Shown here: piece after piece, positions 43,226 through 52,790 of the stretch | How the letters are laid out: the number at the start of each line of letters is the position of its first letter | Numbering within the stretch: the first letter of the stretch is position 1 | From: Chitinivibrio alkaliphilus ACht1 | GTDB taxonomy: Bacteria; Fibrobacterota; Chitinivibrionia; Chitinivibrionales; Chitinivibrionaceae | DNA length: 64,000 bases | Assembly: GCF_000474745.1 (NCBI RefSeq) | Contig: NZ_ASJR01000012.1 | Location: forward strand, 19,812 to 83,811 | Direction of reading: 5' to 3' | Notes under the pieces: generated by a model | Databases searched by the model: none | Seen by the model: the letters and a program-made list of their open reading frames with translations, nothing else | Told to the model about the DNA's origin: nothing | Program-made: the position numbers and the translations under genes

Positions 43226-44305
43226 ATGACAGACTCTGATTATATGATGTGTGCGTTACGTGAAGCATGGTCCGTAAAAGGATTTACTGCACCAAACCCT
43301 GCCGTAGGAGCAGTGATTGTAAAAGATGGTACTATTCTCGCCCGTGGGGCAACGGCTCCTCCGGGAGGAGACCATGCAGAGGTTGCTGCCCTTGCAAAAG
43401 CAGGGGCTGCGAGCCACGGGGCAACAATGTACGTAACCCTTGAGCCGTGCAGTCACTGGGGAAGAACTCCACCCTGTAGCGATGCCATAATTCGTGCGGG
43501 TATTACGCGGGTTGTATATGCTGTGGAAGATCCAAATCCCCAGGTTTCAGGGCGAGGAGGAGCCCAGTTACGTGCCGCGGGCATTGCGGTTACCGTGGGA
43601 GTTGGGCGGGAAGAAGCCCAACGGATCAATGAAGATTTCTTCTATAGTATTTCTTCCCATAAGCCATGGGTAAGTGTTAAATTAGCCCTCACCCTTGATG
43701 GGGCAATAGCAGATTCATGGGGTGTTTCAAAATGGATTACGGGCACCGAAGCACGGCAGCGAGTACATGAATTGCGCGGGTATCATCGGGCCATTGCCGT
43801 GGGAGCCAAAACCCTTCAGGCTGATAATCCAAAACTTACTGTCCGCCATGGTGGGGGTACAGACCCAGTGCGCATAGTCTTTTCGTCCACTGACGAAATA
43901 GATAGGGCAAGCTATTTCTACCGACATTCACGAGAGGTTCAAAGTATTCTTGTGGTTAACAATAGTGCTTATTCTGCGGGGATCTCCCAAAAAGAAGGGA
44001 TACATCGTTGGTATACTGGGTGTGATGACCGCCGGGAAGGTATTCAGCGGTTTCTCTCTCTGGCGTGGTCTGAGGGCATTGATTCACTTTTTGTAGAAGG
44101 GGGGAGTGGTCTTGTCGGGTCGTTCCTCGAAGCACGAGCCGTAAATCGAGTATATCTCTTTTATGCGCCACAAATCTTAGGGGGTGGTCAAAAAGGACTT
44201 GTACTTCCTCCTATGCCTATGAACGAAAGCCTCCGACTGACGAACGTGACATATACCCAATATGGAGAAGACCTGTTACTTTCAGGACTTCTCCCACGTA
44301 CATGA
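43226..44305 (+). CDS. ribD: Bifunctional riboflavin-specific deaminase/reductase RibD
   Basis: Performs two consecutive steps of riboflavin synthesis on the pyrimidine intermediate: deamination and ribosyl reduction. The 359-residue protein has an N-terminal zinc deaminase domain with the catalytic HAEVAAL and the zinc cysteines in EPCSHWGRTPPCSDA. The C-terminal NADPH reductase domain contains WVSVKLALTLDGAIA, GAKTLQADNP and LFVEGGSGLVGSF. A GAGG site four bases before the ATG is short but usable. The rest of the rib genes are elsewhere, and I see no recognisable FMN riboswitch in the 195-base gap upstream. Confidence 0.96.
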   Translation: MTDSDYMMCALREAWSVKGFTAPNPAVGAVIVKDGTILARGATAPPGGDHAEVAALAKAGAASHGATMYVTLEPCSHWGRTPPCSDAIIRAGITRVVYAVEDPNPQVSGRGGAQLRAAGIAVTVGVGREEAQRINEDFFYSISSHKPWVSVKLALTLDGAIADSWGVSKWITGTEARQRVHELRGYHRAIAVGAKTLQADNPKLTVRHGGGTDPVRIVFSSTDEIDRASYFYRHSREVQSILVVNNSAYSAGISQKEGIHRWYTGCDDRREGIQRFLSLAWSEGIDSLFVEGGSGLVGSFLEARAVNRVYLFYAPQILGGGQKGLVLPPMPMNESLRLTNVTYTQYGEDLLLSGLLPRT

Positions 44306-44308
44306 AAA

Positions 44309-45532
44309 TTACTGACCGCCCCCAATGGTAAACCAGAGGGTCGCAAAGGATTCGTCATAGTCAAAGTCATCACTTCTGCGGATACCGCTTTCAAGGGCAA
44401 CGGTGAGTTCACCATTAGCTCCCAAGGGCATTCCCATTCCCATATTGAGAGAGAATTCCCGATCGCCTTCAACAGGGAGGCTCTTTAAAGAAAAGCCCCC
44501 ACTATACGTGATTGTTTCCCAAAATCCGGGGTTGAGTTTGTGTATGGCTGGAGTATACTTTGCTGTACCGGCTATGTGGTTTGTATTTTGGTACTCACGG
44601 TCAAGGTCATCTGCGTCGGTCCAGAAGTTTTCCCACTGTATTCGTGAGTAATCAAGATATACCCGAAAATGGCGTGAGAAACGATATCCCAGTCCGAAGG
44701 TTGCTTCCGGAGGAAGCTTCATGCCATATTCCTGCGTTACTTCCGATGAATCATGGAGCTCTCGGCCTGAGAAATTGTCATTCACTGTTCTGATAGAAGT
44801 GATATTACGTCGCATACGAAGATCATCTTCAAATACATAGGTACCGCCTACGGCGTAGGAGAAATCGCCAACATCGCCTTGGAGGGCGAGTTGGATGGCC
44901 GGGGCGCTGTGTTCCCATCGAGTGGTGTCAATACTGCCGATATTAAAATCATGCAAAAGGGTTGTCTGGGCGTTTTGCCGTGTGAGGGTTCGGCGTTCGT
45001 AGGCAATTCCCGGGCGGAAGAAGGGGGCAAATTCACGGGCAAAGCCAAGTTGCCATGCCATGAGATCGCTGAAAAAGTCGGTGCTTTTGGTTCCGTATAA
45101 GTGACGGGGATCATCTGTTTCAGACGCCCCGGGGTTACTGGAAAGGCGCATTTCTCCGTGATAGTAGTTGTATGCACTGTGTCCCAGTTGATTATACCCA
45201 ATACCAAAAGTTCCTAGTTCCCCCATGGGAAGAGCCATGCCGAAAAAAGTCGGTGCTCCGCGACGAAAATTGGTATGATCATCACCATCGGATATGCGCG
45301 CCATATCAAGACCAAAGCTAAAGGAGTAGGCTGTTTGCCGCACCTGGGCGAGGTTTGCTGCGGTTCCACGCATTAGGAGTGATGGTTGAGGGTCTGCCCC
45401 CAGGGCGGAGTTTTGCCCGTGGAAATCCGTGGAAAGTCCCCAAAGGTAATTACCCCCCAAAAGAGATGTCTTTGCTGCTACGGGAAGTGCCGTAAGAGAT
45501 ATCAAGAGAAAAATCGTGCTACACAGTTTCAT
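44309..45532 (-). CDS. Outer-membrane beta-barrel protein, FadL/PorV-like pattern
   Basis: A 407-residue exported protein. The signal peptide ends after PVAA (about residue 20). The rest is regular amphipathic strands with aromatic girdles (FGIGYNQLGHSAYNYYHG, FRVYLDYSRIQWENFW), a standard large outer-membrane barrel without helices. The end (WFTIGGGQ) lacks the usual terminal Phe but has aromatic strand residues before it. GAGG lies seven bases upstream of ATG 45532. It follows the large lipoprotein by 11 bases, so the pair is probably one operon; its 3' end comes within four bases of the ribD stop on the other strand. Specific transport function cannot be read. Confidence 0.72.
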   Translation of the reverse strand: MKLCSTIFLLISLTALPVAAKTSLLGGNYLWGLSTDFHGQNSALGADPQPSLLMRGTAANLAQVRQTAYSFSFGLDMARISDGDDHTNFRRGAPTFFGMALPMGELGTFGIGYNQLGHSAYNYYHGEMRLSSNPGASETDDPRHLYGTKSTDFFSDLMAWQLGFAREFAPFFRPGIAYERRTLTRQNAQTTLLHDFNIGSIDTTRWEHSAPAIQLALQGDVGDFSYAVGGTYVFEDDLRMRRNITSIRTVNDNFSGRELHDSSEVTQEYGMKLPPEATFGLGYRFSRHFRVYLDYSRIQWENFWTDADDLDREYQNTNHIAGTAKYTPAIHKLNPGFWETITYSGGFSLKSLPVEGDREFSLNMGMGMPLGANGELTVALESGIRRSDDFDYDESFATLWFTIGGGQ

Positions 45533-45543
45533 ATATAAACCTC

Positions 45544-47520
45544 TTAATTCTGAATAATGTAAGTAAAGGGGACTCTGTCAGTATCATTCCAGTATACGCG
45601 CCCAAACTCCTGCTCATCAACCCACAGGTAGAGATAGGTATCCGGGATACGTGTAAGCTCTCTGCGGTCATTCGTATTGTGGGACGCATAGCGGATATCC
45701 AAGAGATTGCGTACAAGGTTTTCACTCTCTATGGAGATACGCTCAGCGTTCCGCGGAACGCTGAAGGAGAATGGACGAGCCTCTGTTTGTGCAAGAAAGT
45801 CTCCAACTGAAAGATCTCCTTCCTCGAAAAGAGTATCGAGAACAAGACCGTACACAGTGAGTTCATCACCATGATAGTCGGGAAAGACTGCAGAATCACT
45901 TTGGATACGAAGATTTGAATGCAGTATGGTGGCACTGTTTCTATTACGAATATCCTGCCAAAAATCTCGCATTCCGCCACGGAGCTCTAGACGGGATATC
46001 TGTTCACGGGCGCCGTCACTTACGGGGGCTTCGAGATCTACCGAGACAGTATCTGCGACATTCATCCCGTAAAAGCGGGGGGCAAGTTGCAGACTATGGC
46101 GTACCGTATCCACGCCGTCATCGTCAGGAATATACTCTTCAAGGGAAAATTTCAGAAGGGGACGTCGCAGAAAGAGAAGTGCCTTGTCTTGTAATTCTGC
46201 CATATCCAAAAGCAGAGAGAGGGTGTCAGAGTAGGAGACGGTATCACCTTCGCTGTCCACAAAGGCTGGACGAATGGATGGCGTGGGCACTTCGCGTATC
46301 TGGACAAAATTTTCCGCGGTATAGATAATCTTGTTGTCGTGATGAAGGTTTGTGTAGGTGGTGACAATGTCACCGTTTTCGAGGGTATCCCGGGAGAGGG
46401 TGTCACCGCGACTGGAGAAAGTTCGATGAATCTCCTGCCGTGGAAAAGAGAGTGAGTCCCGTGTGCCTTCAGGTGATGAGAAATGGTGGAGGGTATCTAG
46501 GGGTATCTCATAGGGAATAACCTTTCGTTCTGTGCCGGAGTCATCAATATTGTCTCCTTCAACGCGAAGAATCTGCATGGTATGCTGACGATATTCTGAG
46601 GTGCCAGAAAGAGAGGTTGTAACAGTATCAACAATGGTGTCCCGTGCATCCTCAGGAATAGCGTAGTGATCTAAAAAGGAGAACGTCCGGTAGTCATAGA
46701 CGGGCAGCTCTGTGTATGAAAGAAGATGGCTCTCTTTTGTACGGGTTGTATCGGCAAAGGCAATGGTGTCTGTATTTTCATAACTTCCCAAGGTGTCACG
46801 GCTGATACGACGTCCTTCGGAGTGTACATCCTGAATAGTATCAGTGGTAATCATAACGATACTGTCTCCGTGGGAGAATCTCCACCGGTTGTATATGGTG
46901 TCTTCACGGGGTGTCCCGTCGTGAAAATGAGAGATATTTAACGGGATTGATCCCTGTGAAGAATTGCCGACTACTGTGGCATAGCCCACGTGGTTCGTTT
47001 CCGCGCTGTCTAAATGTGAAAAAAGGTCTGACGAATCGGGGAGAAAGGGCATGGTGTGCGCGGCAATATTGTAGCTTGCCTGGTCAGATTTCGATCTGTT
47101 AATATCAAAGACGAGCTCTGCTGAGAGTTTTCTCGCAGTGTCTGCACGTTCATCAAGGGGGTTTTCAAGTTTTCCAAAGAGTGAGTCCAGAACATCTTCA
47201 ATTGTATAGGGCGTGTCCTCTGTTGCAAAGAATGACATGGATACAAGCGAGCGTTGGCTGTTCCACGTTCCCACAGCAACTTCTCCCTGTCGTTTTCCCT
47301 CATCAAGAATATGGTTTTCATAGCGATGTCGACCGGAGAGGGTGTCTGTTACACTGCCACCGCGTTGTGATATATGGCGGGTTTCATAGTTTCCCTCATA
47401 GCGAATCGCACTGTCATCTCGCCCACCCACAATGTCAGAACCAAGGGGGCTGTCATCATCAAAAAACTTGCAGGACATAAGCAGGAGGGCAAAGCCGACA
47501 AGATAGAGAAGATTCTTCAT
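45544..47520 (-). CDS. Large lipoprotein rich in Asp, Ser and Thr, unknown family
   Basis: A 658-residue exported lipoprotein. The signal peptide is hydrophobic (YLVGFALLLMS) and the lipobox ends at cysteine 17, followed by an acidic DDD sequence. The mature part has many beta-type stretches with recurring short Arg-Asp-Thr/Ser-Asp-Thr patterns (DTIYNRWRF, RDTLGSYENTDT, RDTLENGDIVT), and the calculated charge is clearly negative. AAAGGA lies eight bases upstream of ATG. It is transcribed with the barrel gene, which suggests a surface or outer-membrane complex. I do not recognise a family. Confidence 0.7.
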   Translation of the reverse strand: MKNLLYLVGFALLLMSCKFFDDDSPLGSDIVGGRDDSAIRYEGNYETRHISQRGGSVTDTLSGRHRYENHILDEGKRQGEVAVGTWNSQRSLVSMSFFATEDTPYTIEDVLDSLFGKLENPLDERADTARKLSAELVFDINRSKSDQASYNIAAHTMPFLPDSSDLFSHLDSAETNHVGYATVVGNSSQGSIPLNISHFHDGTPREDTIYNRWRFSHGDSIVMITTDTIQDVHSEGRRISRDTLGSYENTDTIAFADTTRTKESHLLSYTELPVYDYRTFSFLDHYAIPEDARDTIVDTVTTSLSGTSEYRQHTMQILRVEGDNIDDSGTERKVIPYEIPLDTLHHFSSPEGTRDSLSFPRQEIHRTFSSRGDTLSRDTLENGDIVTTYTNLHHDNKIIYTAENFVQIREVPTPSIRPAFVDSEGDTVSYSDTLSLLLDMAELQDKALLFLRRPLLKFSLEEYIPDDDGVDTVRHSLQLAPRFYGMNVADTVSVDLEAPVSDGAREQISRLELRGGMRDFWQDIRNRNSATILHSNLRIQSDSAVFPDYHGDELTVYGLVLDTLFEEGDLSVGDFLAQTEARPFSFSVPRNAERISIESENLVRNLLDIRYASHNTNDRRELTRIPDTYLYLWVDEQEFGRVYWNDTDRVPFTYIIQN

Positions 47521-47622
47521 AGGTGAATTCCTTTGCTGTTTAATTCTCAGTAAAAATATTTGAGCGCTTTTGCTCCAGTCAAACCATATCTCTATAAATA
47601 CTTCGATTCTCCTGCAAAGAGA

Positions 47623-48477
47623 TTAGGAGAGCGTCGTATTTTCTGTGGATGGATAGGTTCCCAAGAGTTTACAGGGAAACTCCTGTTGTATTTCTCGCAG
47701 TGCTGCAGCTGTTTTCGGAGCAGTACTGGAGCCCGAAACGTCGATAAAAAAGTGATATTTGCCGATCTCCTCTTTTGTAGGTCGCGAAATGATGGACGTG
47801 ATGTTTATCTTTCGCGATGAGAAGGCCGAGGCGATTGAGGTGAGTATTCCCGTGTGATCACTATTGTCCATAACAACTACGGAGGTCTTGACGGTTTCTT
47901 CTGGCAGGGGGTTCTTGTTTTTTTCACAAAGCCCGAGAACAATAAAGCGGGTGGTGTTGTTTTTGTAGTTGTTTACATTGGGAATAACCGTGGGAAGAGA
48001 GTGCAGCTTTTCCGTGGCATGGCCCGGGATTATTGCTCCTGCTCTACGCTGAGGAGAGGTTAACAAAAGATCGAGGGAATGGATATTGCTATTGGTGTAT
48101 ACCACTTCAGATTGTTCAAGGGTTGATATAAAATTCGAGCATTGACCATAGGCTATGGTTTGCACATACACTTTTTCTAAGCTGGATAAATCTGTATGGT
48201 TTGCCACAAAACTGAATCGTATGGGAAGGAGGACTTCACGCTGAATATATACAGGGAACTGTAACAGGCCGTCAAGGGTTTCCTGGACAAAGCCTTCGGA
48301 GAGGTTCTCAATAGGAACAACGGCAAAGGTGCTTTGCTGCTCCTGCTGTGTGGCGAATACCTTGGTGATAGTTTTCTCGAAGTGAATCTTGCAGGATATT
48401 CCCGTTTCTGCACAGAACCGCCGTGCTGCTTCATGGGAGTACGTGTTCTCGGGTCCCAGTGTGACAAGGTGATTCAT
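47623..48477 (-). CDS. pheA: Prephenate dehydratase with ACT domain
   Basis: Converts prephenate to phenylpyruvate on the phenylalanine pathway. The 284-residue protein has the catalytic domain beginning VTLGPENTYSHEAARRF, followed by VPIENLSEGFV and NNTTRFIVLG, whose T-R-F contains catalytic residues. A C-terminal ACT domain (about 195-275) carries ITSIISRPTKEE, related to the feedback-binding ESRP motif but with I in place of E. There is no fused chorismate mutase. It lies seven bases after aroQ, so the two shikimate-pathway genes are co-transcribed. Confidence 0.93.
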   Translation of the reverse strand: MNHLVTLGPENTYSHEAARRFCAETGISCKIHFEKTITKVFATQQEQQSTFAVVPIENLSEGFVQETLDGLLQFPVYIQREVLLPIRFSFVANHTDLSSLEKVYVQTIAYGQCSNFISTLEQSEVVYTNSNIHSLDLLLTSPQRRAGAIIPGHATEKLHSLPTVIPNVNNYKNNTTRFIVLGLCEKNKNPLPEETVKTSVVVMDNSDHTGILTSIASAFSSRKINITSIISRPTKEEIGKYHFFIDVSGSSTAPKTAAALREIQQEFPCKLLGTYPSTENTTLS

Positions 48478-48483
48478 AAACGG

Positions 48484-48915
48484 TTACTGTCCTGAGAGAT
48501 AGGTGAGAGCTGCTGTGTATCCCGCCGTACCAAGCCCGCTTATAACCCCGCGGCTAACGGGAGCTGTGTAGGAGGTGTGTCGGAATGATTCACGGGTATA
48601 TATGTTTGAAATATGTACTTCGATAAAAACCATGTCTGTTGAAGCCAAGGCATCACGAAGAGCGACACTGGTGTGGGTATATGCAGCAGGATTGAAGACA
48701 ACACCCTCTACTCCTTCATCGGCCCAGCGATGTATTGTGTCAATGAGTGCTCCTTCGTGGTTGGATTGATACAGGACAAGTTCCAATCCTAGAGTATGCG
48801 CAGTCTTTTTCCAATCTTTGCAGAGAGATTCATAGGTTTGCGAACCATACAAACCAGGCTCTCGTATTCCCAGACGATTGAGGTTTGGGCCGTTTAATAT
48901 GCCGACGAGCTTCAT
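48484..48915 (-). CDS. aroQ: 3-dehydroquinate dehydratase, type II
   Basis: Removes water from 3-dehydroquinate in the shikimate pathway. The 143-residue protein has GILNGPNLNRLGIREPGLYG at the N-terminus with the catalytic tyrosine, then FNPAAYTHTSVALRDAL and IEVHISNIYTRESFRH with the active-site histidine. These are clear hallmarks of the dodecameric type II enzyme. ATG 48915 is preceded by AAGGAG at five bases. It is followed by pheA. Confidence 0.96.
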   Translation of the reverse strand: MKLVGILNGPNLNRLGIREPGLYGSQTYESLCKDWKKTAHTLGLELVLYQSNHEGALIDTIHRWADEGVEGVVFNPAAYTHTSVALRDALASTDMVFIEVHISNIYTRESFRHTSYTAPVSRGVISGLGTAGYTAALTYLSGQ

Positions 48916-48935
48916 AGATACTCCTTAAAATACGT

Positions 48936-48960
48936 GAAGAGAAAGCGTGGCTTTCTCTTC
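48936..48960 (-). terminator. Probable terminator after rpsA
   Basis: Perfect 11-base-pair stem (GAAGAGAAAGC with GCTTTCTCTTC, loop GTG) 34 bases after the rpsA stop codon. The downstream T-tract on the minus strand is weak (ACGTATTTT), so it may be a partial terminator between rpsA and aroQ. Confidence 0.55.
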
Positions 48961-48993
48961 CGTTTTACGAATCATTGTGTTACAGAAAAACGG

Positions 48994-50739
48994 TTACATT
49001 TCTGCGTCTTCTGCTGCTATGGCCTGTTCCAGATCGATATCTTCTTTTACAGGAAAGTTTTCACAATGTTCTTGAAAATCTTCACACTCTTTAATAGAGA
49101 GGATGATTCGTTTTCCGTCAAGGTCAAATTCAATCACCTGTGCGTTGAAGGTGTCACCCCGGCGATATATCTGTACCGGGTGTTTTACTTCACGACCAAG
49201 CTCTTTGAGGGGAATAAAGCCTTCAACTTCATTGCCAAGGTTTACAATGATTCCGCGATCAAGCATTCGACATACTTCCACTTCAACACTGTTGCCTACA
49301 ACAAATTTTTGTGATAATTCATCCCAGGGATCTTCCGTTAGTTGTTTAAGACCAAGAGAGATTCGACGTTTAGACTCGTCAATATCAATCACTTTCACAT
49401 CGATCATATCACCCTTTGACAGAATTTCGTCAGCGGTGGTGATTTTCTTTGTCCACGACATGTCAGAAATATGAATAAGTCCGTCAATACCTTCTTTTAG
49501 CTCCACAAAGGCACCAAAGCTTGCAAGGTTACGGACTTTCCCCGTAACGATACTTCCAATGGGGAATTCCTCACGGATGTTATCCCAGGGATCTGGCTCA
49601 AGTTGTTTAAGTCCCAAGGATATTTTTTGCTCATTGCGGTCAATTTTCAACACAACTGCCTCAACAATGTCACCTACGGATACAATCTTTGAGGGGTGTT
49701 TAATATGCTGAGTCCACGACATTTCAGAGATGTGTATAAGCCCTTCGATACCCTTCTCAATTTCCATGAACGCACCGTAGTCAGTAATGGATACAACTCG
49801 TCCACGAACACGTGTTCCTTCGGGATATTTTTCCTCAATGCCATCCCAGGGATGCTCAGAAAGTTGTTTCAGCCCAAGGGAGATACGCTCTTTGTTTTTG
49901 TTGTAGTCAAGGACCATTACATCAAGCTTTTGGTGCATTTCCACGATATCATGGGGGTCATTTACGCGGCCCCACGACATGTCTGTAATGTGAAGTAGCC
50001 CGTCAACCCCACCAAGATCGATGAAGGCACCAAAGTCGGTGATGTTTTTCACTTCACCAGTAATTACTTTGCCTTTTTCAATTTTTGCAATTGTCTGATC
50101 ACGAAGTTCTGCCCGTTCTTCTTCAAGAATAACACGGCGTGAAACGACGATATTTCGACGGAGTTTGTTTACCTTTATCACCTTGAAATCAAAGGTTTTT
50201 CCGATAATTTCATCCATGTCGGGAATCTGACGTAGTGCAATTTGAGAACCGGGAAGAAAGGCGTCGATGCCGAAAAGGTCAACCACAATACCACCTTTGA
50301 TGCGGCGAAGTAGTTTCCCTTGAACGATGTCACCCTCTTCGTAGGCGTCATTAATCTTATCCCACACCTTAAGAAAGTCAGCACGGGTTTTAGAAAGGAC
50401 TAAATTGCCGTCTTCACCTTCCAGACGCTCGATAAAAACATCTATTTCATCACCGGGGGCATACTCTTCAATATTTCGAAACTGAGTAACGGGGATCGCC
50501 CCTTCAGATTTAAAATCGATATCGACGTACACTTCATTGTTTGTGATATCAAGAATCTTCCCTTTTACGATCTCTTTTTCTGTGATGTTTGATACAGAAT
50601 TCACCGTATCTGCTTGTTCTTCATACGCCGAAAGAATCTGATCCACTTCTCCCGGTTTGTAGTTGCTCTCAGAAAAGATGCTCAGATCGACGGGGTTTCC
50701 CTGGGCGTCAATGCCCTGTTTTACATTGTCAATAGCCAT
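48994..50739 (-). CDS. rpsA: 30S ribosomal protein S1
   Basis: RNA-binding ribosomal protein that helps mRNA bind the 30S subunit. The 581-residue protein has six S1 domains in tandem. The clearest are marked by ITDFGAFIDLGGVDGLLHITDMSW, ITDYGAFMEIEKGIEGLIHISEMSW and LASFGAFVELKEGIDGLIHISDMSW type repeats spaced about 87 residues apart. The first is near residue 55 and the last, more divergent, near 500. GAGGAG lies nine bases upstream of ATG 50739. It lies directly downstream of cmk, the classic cmk-rpsA pair. Confidence 0.93.
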   Translation of the reverse strand: MAIDNVKQGIDAQGNPVDLSIFSESNYKPGEVDQILSAYEEQADTVNSVSNITEKEIVKGKILDITNNEVYVDIDFKSEGAIPVTQFRNIEEYAPGDEIDVFIERLEGEDGNLVLSKTRADFLKVWDKINDAYEEGDIVQGKLLRRIKGGIVVDLFGIDAFLPGSQIALRQIPDMDEIIGKTFDFKVIKVNKLRRNIVVSRRVILEEERAELRDQTIAKIEKGKVITGEVKNITDFGAFIDLGGVDGLLHITDMSWGRVNDPHDIVEMHQKLDVMVLDYNKNKERISLGLKQLSEHPWDGIEEKYPEGTRVRGRVVSITDYGAFMEIEKGIEGLIHISEMSWTQHIKHPSKIVSVGDIVEAVVLKIDRNEQKISLGLKQLEPDPWDNIREEFPIGSIVTGKVRNLASFGAFVELKEGIDGLIHISDMSWTKKITTADEILSKGDMIDVKVIDIDESKRRISLGLKQLTEDPWDELSQKFVVGNSVEVEVCRMLDRGIIVNLGNEVEGFIPLKELGREVKHPVQIYRRGDTFNAQVIEFDLDGKRIILSIKECEDFQEHCENFPVKEDIDLEQAIAAEDAEM

Positions 50740-50784
50740 TAATTATAGCTCCTCACTGGCCCACACCTCAGCGTGGGGAAAAGG

Positions 50785-51444
50785 TTATACAGTTTTACTA
50801 TGTTCTATTTTACGTATAATGTACGCAACTTGTTCTTCAAAGGTCAGGTCTGTTGTATCGAGGCGGTATGCGTCGGCGGGTTCAAGCAGAGGCGCCTCGG
50901 CACGAGTGCTGTCCAAGGTGTCGCGTTGTGCTATTTCGCGCGCCATCTCATCAAAGGATATGGTTTCAGTGTGTAAATCTTGCAGGCGTCGTTTTGCCCG
51001 CTCTTCTAAGGATGCTACCATAAAAAACTTTAACTCAGCGTGGGGAAAAACCACGGTGCCCATGTCACGTCCCTCACACACCGTATCTGCTGCGTGTGCT
51101 AACTCTTGCTGCAGTTGAGTCATGGCGGCACGCACCTCAGCAATAGCACTATATGCAGAGACATTCTTGGATGTTTCTCGTGAGCGTATCTCCGTAGAGA
51201 CATTACGATCGTTGAGATAGAGCACTGTCTTGCCGTCTTCATTGGCAAAGGAGAGCGTGATTGACGAAAGGAGTTTTGTCAATTTACTGTGCTCTTCAGG
51301 AGATATGCCAGCCTCTATGGCAGCAACAGTTATGCCACGATACATGGCACCTGTATCAAGGTGGTTAAACCCTGTACGCCGTGCAACTTCCCGAGCAGTA
51401 CTGCTCTTTCCCGATCCTGCGGGACCATCAATGGTAACTATCAA
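50785..51444 (-). CDS. cmk: Cytidylate kinase
   Basis: Phosphorylates CMP/dCMP. The 219-residue product is normal length: P-loop TIDGPAGSGKSS at the N-terminus, LDTGAMYRG, and VCEGRDMGTVVFP, where the arginine and aspartate contact the nucleotide. The frame is open for 48 more codons upstream, but that part is hydrophobic and unlike the family. The TTG at 51444 has GGAG eight bases upstream and begins at the P-loop strand. It is followed by rpsA, as in many bacteria. Confidence 0.92.
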   Translation of the reverse strand: MIVTIDGPAGSGKSSTAREVARRTGFNHLDTGAMYRGITVAAIEAGISPEEHSKLTKLLSSITLSFANEDGKTVLYLNDRNVSTEIRSRETSKNVSAYSAIAEVRAAMTQLQQELAHAADTVCEGRDMGTVVFPHAELKFFMVASLEERAKRRLQDLHTETISFDEMAREIAQRDTLDSTRAEAPLLEPADAYRLDTTDLTFEEQVAYIIRKIEHSKTV

Positions 51445-51588
51445 ACAAAATACTCCAATCCAAGAATTCACATAAAATAAAAAATGGATCTTAAAAAAGG
51501 TAATTATTATATAATCCTTTACACATTTTAATTTATATGTCATACTGAGAATAGTATATCTCATGAGAATGTAAGAAGGATTATTCAT

Positions 51589-52575
51589 ATGTCAGAAGAT
51601 ATTACACGCCGTTTACGTTTGCTCCTTGGAGATGATGAGTTGGTTCGACAGTACACACAACAGTATGGATCGGTGATAGATATTGGGATAATTCGTGAGA
51701 TGAAAGATTCAGGCAATGCCTCTTCTGAAGAAGAAGTGGGGGAAGACCCGGTGTATGAGCTCACTCTGCACTGCCCCGTGTGTAATAACAAGAATGTTAC
51801 GGGGTATAATTTAAAAGCAAAATCGCAGAAGGTGGAAGGAAATTTGTTTCTGATCCCTCGGTATACAGGTGTTGGGAAATATCGAAAAGTGAATTTTAAT
51901 CTTTTGAAAACGATCGTGTGTAATAAATGCTTCTTTGCCTCACCCGATATTAAGGATTTTACTAAGGTGAACGATTTCAGCAATAAGCTGACAAAAAGTC
52001 AACTCACGGTTAATCCTGACTTTGTCTCACACCTACGCAGTAGTATGGATGAACGTATTGCCTTCGTTGCGGCTGCATTTCCCGATGTTACGGGAGATCC
52101 ATTTCTTCGGCCCCGCTCTGTGGATACTGCAATTATTTCCATAAAACTTTCCATGCTGCGAGCAGAACAGGAGATGGATTCCGGTTTCCCCTATAGTCAT
52201 TATAAAATTGGGAATTATCATTTGCAAATTGCAGAATTGCAGCGTCTGGCTGGGCGTGAGAATCGAGAGTCCATCGAAGCAGCTTCAGAGGAATTTATGG
52301 ATGCCTTTGATAACTCCGATTGTCCCCAGACGGAGATTGAAGTAAAAACCCTGTATCTACTTATTGCCACCCTTATAAAACAGGGGAATGCGAAACGTGC
52401 CGGAGAGTACCTCCGATTTTTTGACGAGATAATTAAAGAACTCAATGACCAAATGTATGATTCAAAGTATAAAGCAAAATATAAAAAGATGATTGGCTCT
52501 GTGGACGGATGGAAATCGCGTACCATGAATCTCTGGGAGTATCGGGACGATCCTGAATTCTGGAAAGATGTATAA
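51589..52575 (+). CDS. DUF2225 protein with zinc-ribbon-like cysteines
   Basis: A 328-residue cytoplasmic protein. Near residue 62 it has CPVCNNKN, and about 40 residues later IVCNKCFFASPD; the pattern C-x2-C ... C-x2-C followed by an F-F-A-S-P-D sequence is the signature of DUF2225. The C-terminal half is helical. AAGGA lies eight bases before ATG 51589. It is divergent from cmk and faces a small minus-strand gene pair. Function is unknown in the family; the cysteines probably bind zinc. Confidence 0.82.
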   Translation: MSEDITRRLRLLLGDDELVRQYTQQYGSVIDIGIIREMKDSGNASSEEEVGEDPVYELTLHCPVCNNKNVTGYNLKAKSQKVEGNLFLIPRYTGVGKYRKVNFNLLKTIVCNKCFFASPDIKDFTKVNDFSNKLTKSQLTVNPDFVSHLRSSMDERIAFVAAAFPDVTGDPFLRPRSVDTAIISIKLSMLRAEQEMDSGFPYSHYKIGNYHLQIAELQRLAGRENRESIEAASEEFMDAFDNSDCPQTEIEVKTLYLLIATLIKQGNAKRAGEYLRFFDEIIKELNDQMYDSKYKAKYKKMIGSVDGWKSRTMNLWEYRDDPEFWKDV

Positions 52576-52577
52576 GC

Positions 52578-52790
52578 CTAATTGTTAAATATCATCCCGA
52601 GAGAGAAGGCTGTAATAAAAGCGTACCATACGTACAGTATCACGGAGTTGAGAATATATTCAAGAGTGGACTGTACTTCCGCGTTACGAGCTTCTTTGCT
52701 TTCCTTACGTAAGTGGCGAGTGAAAAAATAGACGGTACTGCAAAAAATAACCACACCGGTGATTCGAATAAGAAGTGCGGGGATGTCCAT
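52578..52790 (-). CDS. Small two-helix membrane protein
   Basis: A 70-residue protein with two predicted transmembrane helices (about 6-24 and 46-68) around a charged connector (RHLRKESKEARNAEV). Start ATG overlaps the stop of the upstream DUF6941 gene as TAATG, so translation is coupled. No family recognised. Confidence 0.6.
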   Translation of the reverse strand: MDIPALLIRITGVVIFCSTVYFFTRHLRKESKEARNAEVQSTLEYILNSVILYVWYAFITAFSLGMIFNN

